A stretch of DNA of 5,689 bases. Source: DATMBL01 sp050735975. GTDB taxonomy: Bacteria > Desulfobacterota > Binatia > UBA9968. How positions within the stretch are numbered: position 1 is the stretch's first letter; every line of letters begins with the position of its first letter. The position numbers and the translations under genes were made by a program. Positions 1-3,836 of this stretch are shown one piece after another. Below the pieces are notes generated by a model that saw nothing but the letters and a program-made list of their open reading frames with translations, had not been told where the DNA came from and did no database searches. Location: NCBI GenBank assembly GCA_050735975.1, contig JBOHVS010000312.1, forward strand, positions 1 to 5,689, read 5' to 3'.

Positions 1-1239
1 GAAAATAAAGTCAGCAAGATCAACAACGGCGTTTCCCCTATTTTCGAAAAAGGGCTGGACGAACTGCTTACGAATAACCGCGGGAAAGTCCGCGCGACGA
101 GCGACCTTCGACGCGCGATTGCCGAGACGGAAGTTTCGTTCATTACTGTCGGAACTCCATTCAACGGCAGCGAGATTGACCTTACCTACGTCATCGAAGC
201 CTCTAAGCAAATCGGCGCAGCCCTGCGCGCCAAGTCCGGATACCATGTGATCGCAGTAAAGAGCACGGTGGTTCCCGGCACTACGGATGATGTTGTTCTT
301 CCCCTGTTGGAAGACTCTTCCGGCAAGAAAGCAGGGACTGACTTCGGGCTGGGAGTCAACCCGGAGTTTCTTAGAGAAGGAGAAGCCGTCGAAGATTTTT
401 TGCATCCGGATCGCATCGTTGTCGGCGGCGTGGACAGCCGGTCGATAGACGTTTTAGCCGGACTTTACCGTAACTTCGGCAACGCCGAGATCGTCAAAAC
501 GAATAATAAGACCGCTGAAATGATAAAATACGCCGCCAACTCGCTGTTAGCCAGCCTGATTTCCTTTTCGAACGAAATCGCTAACTTGTGCGCTGCAACC
601 GGGAATGTAGACGTGGTCGATGTCATGACGGGCGTTCACCTCGACCACCGGCTTAGCCCCATCGGGCCGAACGGCGACCGAACACTCCCGAAAATTCTCG
701 AATACATCAAGGCCGGTTGTGGTTATGGCGGCAGTTGCTTTCCTAAAGACCTGCGGGCTCTTATCGCCTGCGGCAGGAAATCCAACCAGCCGATGCCGTT
801 GCTCGAAGCGGTCGTTCAGGTGAACGAAACGCAGCCTCTTCGGATTCTCTCTCTGCTGAAAAAACATATCGACCCGCTAAAGGGAGCTCGGATTGCGGTT
901 CTAGGTTTGGCCTTCAAGCCGGGCACCGACGATATAAGAGAATCTCCTGCCATCCCGATCATTAAAGGCCTGGTATCCGAAGAAGCCGATATCGTCGCCT
1001 ATGATCCTGTTGCATCGGAAGCCGCGGCCGGCATGTTTGCGCAGTCGGGTGTTTTCTTCTGCCGGAATCTAGCGGAGGCGATTCAGAACACCGAAGCAGT
1101 TGTCCTGCTCACGAGTTGGGAAGAGTTTAAGACTATCCCCTGTCTTCTCCAGCACGCGGAAAAGCAGCCGTTGGTGATAGACGGCCGGCGCTTTCTCGAC
1201 AAACGAAGCGTCGCAAGATACGCCGGTATCGGCCTATGA
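1..1239 (+). CDS. ugd: UDP-glucose 6-dehydrogenase, 5'-truncated by window edge
   Basis: This NAD-dependent cytosolic enzyme oxidises UDP-glucose to UDP-glucuronate, a precursor for surface polysaccharides. The frame is open from base 1, and the stop is TGA at 1237-1239. The first residues (ENKVSKINNG...PIFEKGLDELL) match the family shortly after its N-terminal GxGYxG Rossmann motif, so I estimate about 35 residues and the start codon lie outside the window. Visible family motifs in order are FITVGTP (about 145-165), KSTVVPGTT (259-285), NPEFLREG (358-381), the AEMIKYAAN helix with its conserved Lys at 526-528, GCGYGGSCFPKD (715-750) with the catalytic Cys codon at 736-738, and LGLAFKPGTDDIRESPA (about 901-950) in the C-terminal UDP-binding domain. 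The 412 residues seen plus the missing part fit the usual length of about 440. An internal ATG at 247 gives a shorter reading frame but would delete half the NAD domain, so it is not the start. A related nucleotide-sugar dehydrogenase acting on UDP-ManNAc or GDP-Man is less likely but cannot be excluded. Confidence 0.95.
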   Translation, partial: ENKVSKINNGVSPIFEKGLDELLTNNRGKVRATSDLRRAIAETEVSFITVGTPFNGSEIDLTYVIEASKQIGAALRAKSGYHVIAVKSTVVPGTTDDVVLPLLEDSSGKKAGTDFGLGVNPEFLREGEAVEDFLHPDRIVVGGVDSRSIDVLAGLYRNFGNAEIVKTNNKTAEMIKYAANSLLASLISFSNEIANLCAATGNVDVVDVMTGVHLDHRLSPIGPNGDRTLPKILEYIKAGCGYGGSCFPKDLRALIACGRKSNQPMPLLEAVVQVNETQPLRILSLLKKHIDPLKGARIAVLGLAFKPGTDDIRESPAIPIIKGLVSEEADIVAYDPVASEAAAGMFAQSGVFFCRNLAEAIQNTEAVVLLTSWEEFKTIPCLLQHAEKQPLVIDGRRFLDKRSVARYAGIGL

Positions 1240-1276
1240 TCCTACATCTGCGTCTGCCAAAAAGAAAAACCCATTA

Positions 1277-1357
1277 CACCACGAAGCACACGAAGGACAC
1301 GAAGGTTTCGGACAGTTTATACTCTTCAACTTCGTGCTCTTCGTGACCTTCGTGGTG
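1277..1357 (+). repeat. Intergenic hairpin repeat, copy A (81 bp, 9-bp phased arms)
   Basis: This is an imperfect inverted repeat with a 28-bp stem (1277-1304 with 1330-1357) and a loop of about 25 nt. The outer 10 bp pair perfectly (CACCACGAAG with CTTCGTGGTG). Each arm carries three 7-bp units at 9-bp spacing: CACGAAG at 1280, 1289 and 1298, and CTTCGTG at 1330, 1339 and 1348. The pairing breaks fall in the 2-bp spacers between units. Copy C, read on the other strand, is the same length and differs at only 3 of 81 positions, loop included. The copy lies 37 nt after the ugd stop. No T-tract follows it on the + strand, so it is not a classical terminator. I infer a REP/MITE-like dispersed element; its function is unknown. 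Confidence 0.93.
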
Positions 1358-1421
1358 AAAGTTTCTGTTCCTATTTGGTTGCGGCCCAGCCGCGCTAGGA
1401 CCTTTGTGGTAAAAATCTCTG
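1358..1421 (+). repeat. Tail of copy A: small GC hairpin plus a solitary repeat right end
   Basis: Similarity to copy C continues past the 81-bp core. Positions 1375-1398 match the reverse complement of 3414-3437 at 19 of 24 positions. Both blocks keep a short hairpin with a 3-nt loop (GCGGC-CCA-GCCGC at 1381-1393; CGGC-TAC-GCCG at 3420-3430). After this, 1401-1421 (CCTTTGTGGTAAAAATCTCT...) resembles the right-hand ends of copies B and C (CTTnGTGGTGAGAAA...TCT), so it looks like an orphan half-repeat. It ends 7 nt before the start codon of the next gene, so most of that gene's untranslated leader is repeat-derived. Confidence 0.6.
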
Positions 1422-1428
1422 AGTTGCG

Positions 1429-1968
1429 ATGATCTTCACGAAGACAAATTTGGATGGGGTTCTTGTTCTCGAGTTGGAAAGGCGCGAAGATGAACGAGGC
1501 TTTTTTGCTCGGGCATGGTGCAGGGAAGAGTTCGCCGCACACGGCCTGAACACGCAATGGGTCCAGGCTAACGTTGGTTTCACCAAAAAAGCGGGGACCG
1601 TGCGAGGTCTCCACTATCAACTCGCCCCTTACGGAGAAGCAAAGCTGCTGTTTTGTCCTAAAGGGGCCGTATTCGATGTTGCCGTAGACGTAAGACCCTC
1701 CTCTCCGACGTTCAAGCAGTGGATGGGGGTAGAATTGTCGGAGGATAATCACAAGCTGTTTTACGTTCCTGAAGGCTTTGCTCATGGGTATCAGGCCCTG
1801 GCCGATAATACTGAGCTGTTTTACATGGTCTCACAGTTTTACACTGCCGGCTATGAACGGGGCGCGCGCTGGGATGACCCGGCGTTCAGAATTGAGTGGC
1901 CGGCCAATGTCACAATTGTGTCGGAGAAGGACAAAGCCTGGCCGGACTTCGCGGCCGAAAAGGGTTAG
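1429..1968 (+). CDS. rfbC: RmlC/RfbC-family NDP-4-keto-6-deoxysugar 3,5-epimerase
   Basis: This 179-residue cupin-fold enzyme belongs to the dTDP-4-dehydrorhamnose 3,5-epimerase family, which inverts C3 and/or C5 of a 4-keto-6-deoxy nucleotide sugar in the cytosol. Its length is normal for the family. Visible motifs are DERGFFAR (residues 21-28), VRGLHYQ (58-64) with the presumed catalytic base His62, EAKLLFCPKGAVFDVAVDVR (70-89) with Lys72, VPEGFAHGYQAL (113-124), the presumed catalytic Tyr132 in ELFYMVSQFY, RGARWDDPAFRIEWP (144-158), and SEKD with Asp168, the expected partner of His62. No rmlA, rmlB or rmlD homologue is in view, so the substrate may be another NDP sugar, and the symbol marks the family rather than proven rhamnose synthesis. 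The ATG at 1429 has no good Shine-Dalgarno sequence, yet it starts exactly where the family's N-terminus should. The SAF-domain dehydrogenase follows after 150 bp and may act on the same sugar. Confidence 0.92.
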   Translation: MIFTKTNLDGVLVLELERREDERGFFARAWCREEFAAHGLNTQWVQANVGFTKKAGTVRGLHYQLAPYGEAKLLFCPKGAVFDVAVDVRPSSPTFKQWMGVELSEDNHKLFYVPEGFAHGYQALADNTELFYMVSQFYTAGYERGARWDDPAFRIEWPANVTIVSEKDKAWPDFAAEKG

Positions 1969-1980
1969 CCTAGAAAATTC

Positions 1981-2072
1981 TAACCACGAAGCACACGAAG
2001 CGCACGAAGCAAGAAAACTTTTTTAGATGGGACGCTATCCGGCCTTCGTGACCTTCGTGATCTTAGTGGTGA
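1981..2072. repeat. Intergenic hairpin repeat, copy B (same arms, different loop)
   Basis: The core stem pairs 1984-2009 with 2044-2069, with 21 of 26 positions complementary. Units are CACGAAG at 1985, 1994 and 2003, and CTTCGTG at 2044 and 2053 with a variant CTTAGTG at 2062, all at 9-bp spacing. The loop of about 34 nt, including an internal run of six T at about 2019-2024, has no visible similarity to the loop shared by copies A and C. The copy begins within about 15 nt of the epimerase stop codon. A separate short inverted repeat (TAGAA-AA-TTCTA, 1971-1982) overlaps its left edge. No T-tract follows the stem on the + strand. Confidence 0.85.
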
Positions 2073-2106
2073 GAAAATCTTTGGTCGAAAGCTTAATACT
2101 GATTAC

Positions 2107-2112
2107 AAGGGG
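2107..2112 (+). promoter_or_regulatory. Ribosome binding site of the SAF-domain dehydrogenase
   Basis: AAGGGG lies 6 nt upstream of the ATG at 2119, a normal Shine-Dalgarno spacing, and it fixes that start. It contrasts with the epimerase gene upstream, which lacks such a site. Confidence 0.7.
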
Positions 2113-2118
2113 TAGTTT

Positions 2119-3411
2119 ATGATCCTCGTCGATCGAGCTTTGGAGCAATGCCAGCGCGAGGGCAAACCGGTTAGAGTTGGTCTTTTCGGCGCAGGCTACA
2201 TGGGCAGAGGGATAGCCCTGCAAATTTTGACGGCCATCAAGGGCATGCGAGTCGTTGCCATATACAATCGCACCCTTGACGCTGCGGAGCACGCGTATCG
2301 GCAGGCCGGCGCGGATTCGGTAAGCATAGTGCGGACGGTGGCGGAAATGGAGGAAGCGATTTCGGAGGGCCGGTACGCGGTGACCGACGACGCAACTCTG
2401 CTCTGCCAGGCGGAGGGTATAGACGCCGTTATTGAAGCTACCGGAGAAATCGAATTCGGCGCTTACGTCGTTCTGCAAGCGATTGAGCACAACAAGCACG
2501 TCGTCATGATGAACGCAGAACTTGACGCCACGGTGGGTCCGATCCTGAAGGTTTACGCGGACCGCGCCGGGGTTGTCGTTACCAACGTGGACGGCGATCA
2601 GCCGGGCGTCATCATGAACTTGTTCCGTTTCGTAAAGACCATCGGCTACAACCCGGTGCTGGCGGGGAACATCAAAGGCCTGCAAGACCGCTACCGGACA
2701 CCCGAAACACAGCGCGGTTTCGCCGAGAAACACCGCCAAAAACCACGCATGATAACCTCGTTCGCCGACGGAACCAAGATATCGATGGAGATGGCTGTCG
2801 TCGCCAATGCGACGGGGTTGAAGGTCGGCCAACCCGGGATGTATGGGCCGGAATGCAAGCACGTTAACGAAGCCGCTGACTTGTTTCCGAAGGATCAGCT
2901 CCTAAACGGAGGCCTGGTGGATTACGTTCTCGGAGCGGAACCGGGACCGGGCGTGTTTGTGTTGGGATACAATGATCACCCTATCAAGCAACAATACTTG
3001 CAGTACCTCAAGATGGGGGACGGCCCCTTCTATGTTTTCTATGTGCCGTACCATCTTTGCCATCTGGAAGTTCCATTGACCGTGGCTCGAGCGGTGCTGT
3101 TCAAGGATGCGACCATAGCTCCGGCCGGACCGCAAGTCTGCGACGTCGTTACCGTTGCGAAGAAGGATTTAAAGGCTGGTGAGATGATCGACGGCATTGG
3201 CGGATTCACCTGTTACGGCGTGATTGAAAACTCAGCCGGCCCGCAAATCCAGGAAGCATTGCTGATGGGACTTTCGGAAGGATGCCGGCTAAAGCGCGAC
3301 ATCAAAAAAGATCAAGTCCTCACCCGTCAGGACGTCGAGATCCCTGAGGGCCGCTTATGCGACGGGCTACGCTCCGAGCAGAACGCGTACTTTGCTGGCG
3401 GCGGCCTGTGA
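2119..3411 (+). CDS. COG4091-type NAD(P)-dependent oxidoreductase with C-terminal SAF domain
   Basis: This 430-residue protein resembles the 'predicted homoserine dehydrogenase with C-terminal SAF domain' family. The N-terminus is a Rossmann fold, with VRVGLFGAGYMGRG at residues 18-31 giving the dinucleotide loop GAGYMG (24-29). The second strand ends in YNRT, where Asn-Arg instead of an acidic residue hints at NADP(H), an inference. The central part has AVIEATGEIEFGA and the family-like NVDGDQPG (156-163). From about 344 to 412 a SAF-like segment (VAKKDLKAGEMIDGIGGFTCYG...RLKRDIKKDQVLTRQDVEIPEG) resembles the domain of antifreeze proteins, sialate synthase and FlgA. Homoserine dehydrogenase activity is unlikely here because the neighbours make nucleotide sugars. 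I infer that it acts on a sugar or sugar-derived acid, perhaps with the adjacent epimerase, but the reaction cannot be read from sequence. No signal peptide or membrane segment is seen, so it is probably cytosolic. The start is supported by a ribosome binding site at 2107-2112. Confidence 0.88.
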   Translation: MILVDRALEQCQREGKPVRVGLFGAGYMGRGIALQILTAIKGMRVVAIYNRTLDAAEHAYRQAGADSVSIVRTVAEMEEAISEGRYAVTDDATLLCQAEGIDAVIEATGEIEFGAYVVLQAIEHNKHVVMMNAELDATVGPILKVYADRAGVVVTNVDGDQPGVIMNLFRFVKTIGYNPVLAGNIKGLQDRYRTPETQRGFAEKHRQKPRMITSFADGTKISMEMAVVANATGLKVGQPGMYGPECKHVNEAADLFPKDQLLNGGLVDYVLGAEPGPGVFVLGYNDHPIKQQYLQYLKMGDGPFYVFYVPYHLCHLEVPLTVARAVLFKDATIAPAGPQVCDVVTVAKKDLKAGEMIDGIGGFTCYGVIENSAGPQIQEALLMGLSEGCRLKRDIKKDQVLTRQDVEIPEGRLCDGLRSEQNAYFAGGGL

Positions 3412-3450
3412 AGTTAACGCGGCTACGCCGAAACCAAGAAAAAACACACT

Positions 3451-3531
3451 TACCACAAAGGTCACGAAGAGCACGAAGTTGAAGAGTATAAACTGTCCGA
3501 ACCCTTCGTGTCCTTCGTGTGCTTCGTGGTG
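3451..3531 (-). repeat. Intergenic hairpin repeat, copy C (inverted near-duplicate of copy A)
   Basis: Read on the minus strand, this 81-bp segment matches copy A at 78 of 81 positions, with no gaps and with the loop conserved. The differences are one in the loop-proximal part and two in the left arm as seen on the + strand (CACAAAG for CACGAAG at 3454, and the end base at 3451). Units are CACAAAG at 3454, CACGAAG at 3463 and 3472, and CTTCGTG at 3504, 3513 and 3522, all phased at 9 bp. A lower-similarity tail extends left to about 3414, two bases after the stop codon of the SAF-domain gene. Conservation of the loop shows that A and C descend from one copy and did not arise independently. Confidence 0.93.
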
Positions 3532-3633
3532 AGAAATCTGCCCCCAAGAAAATTTGCGCAAGCTGCAATAGGCTGGAGCATTCATACCACTAAGCGAAGG
3601 AAAAAGCCTACAATCTTCGAACGGTCCACAATC

Positions 3634-3718
3634 CTCTGCGATCTCCGCGCCGCCGCGGTGAAAAAACTCCGCTGTCCTTAATACGCGGCATCACCGCTGA
3701 AACGCCGAAAACGGCGAG
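3634..3718. repeat. Degenerate hairpin D: related design, different arm units, ends facing inwards
   Basis: The left half has 7-bp units CTCTGCG (3634), CTCCGCG (3643) and CGCCGCG (3651), then GTGAAAAA. The right half begins TCACCGC (3691-3697) and continues with units CGCTGAA (3695), CGCCGAA (3703) and CGGCGAG (3712). Spacing is 8-9 bp. Both halves span 28 bp (3634-3661 and 3691-3718) around a 29-nt loop, and about 18 of 28 positions pair, including a perfect inner GCGGTGA/TCACCGC. Arm length, phase and the GGTGA end resemble copies A-C, but the unit sequence differs and the GGTGA/TCACC ends point into the loop. It looks like an old member of a sister repeat family. Confidence 0.55.
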
Positions 3719-3823
3719 ATCATAAATACAATCGAACTTCCTTTAGCCGCGGAGCGATTTTTGCTTCTAAAAATATCCTTTTCATCCCCTGCTTAACAAT
3801 TCTTTAATATGGTCCGATCGAAC

Positions 3824-3829
3824 GAGGAG
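3824..3829 (+). promoter_or_regulatory. Ribosome binding site fixing the start of the 4,6-dehydratase gene
   Basis: GAGGAG lies 7 nt before the ATG at 3837, with normal spacing. This selects that ATG over the in-frame ATG at residue 24, which lies inside the first membrane helix. Confidence 0.75.
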
Positions 3830-3836
3830 TAACGGA

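Larger units (their letters stand above)
3412..3836. other. 425-bp intergenic region: two hairpin repeats and the leader of the dehydratase gene
   Basis: No credible gene is seen here on either strand. From left to right it holds the tail of repeat copy C (3414-3450), copy C itself (3451-3531), an 8-bp palindrome TTGCGCAA (3554-3561), the degenerate hairpin D (3634-3718, enclosing a perfect CGCCG-AAAA-CGGCG stem-loop at 3703-3716), and an AT-richer leader (about 3721-3836) ending in a ribosome binding site. This is the longest gap in the window, so the dehydratase gene probably has its own promoter here. TAATAT at 3805-3810 is a possible -10 element, but I found no matching -35 box at the right distance. 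A short string at 3742-3754 (TTTAGCCGCGGAG) might be another repeat remnant. Confidence 0.6.

Noticed and set aside
1277..1357. CRISPR-like array of CACGAAG units
   Set aside because: Units are 7 bp with 2-bp spacers and form a single palindrome. There are no 25-40 bp repeats, unique spacers or cas genes.
1234..1785. Minus-strand open frame of 183 aa whose C-terminal part includes TTKVTKSTK and PSCPSCAS-like repeats
   Set aside because: It is the translation of hairpin copy A plus the antisense of the epimerase gene. A 9-bp period gives 3-residue peptide repeats automatically, and the epimerase on the + strand has clear family motifs.
2035..2862. Minus-strand open frame of 275 aa
   Set aside because: It is antisense to the SAF-domain gene and starts reading in hairpin copy B (TTKITKVTK). 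No recognisable motif is present, and the + strand frame has Rossmann and SAF motifs.
1277..3531. Integron attC array, because a palindrome follows each gene
   Set aside because: No attC core sites (GTTRRRY / RYYYAAC) are found at the hairpin ends, no integrase is present, and the arms have a 9-bp periodic structure unlike attC.
3439..3531. Rho-independent terminators at the hairpins
   Set aside because: On the + strand none of the stems is followed directly by a T-tract. Copy C has six T on the minus strand (3444-3439), but 6 nt from the stem and with no minus-strand gene to terminate.
3320..3585. Two minus-strand small open frames (82 and 72 aa) over copy C, one with a hydrophobic VLFVTFVVSVFFLGF stretch that mimics a membrane protein
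   Set aside because: The hydrophobic stretch is the CTTCGTG-type repeat read in one frame, a known source of spurious annotations. No ribosome site or non-repeat content supports a gene.
3412..3836. RfaH ops/JUMPstart element typical of enterobacterial polysaccharide operons
   Set aside because: No GGCGGTAGC-like core was found in this gap or in the two shorter ones.
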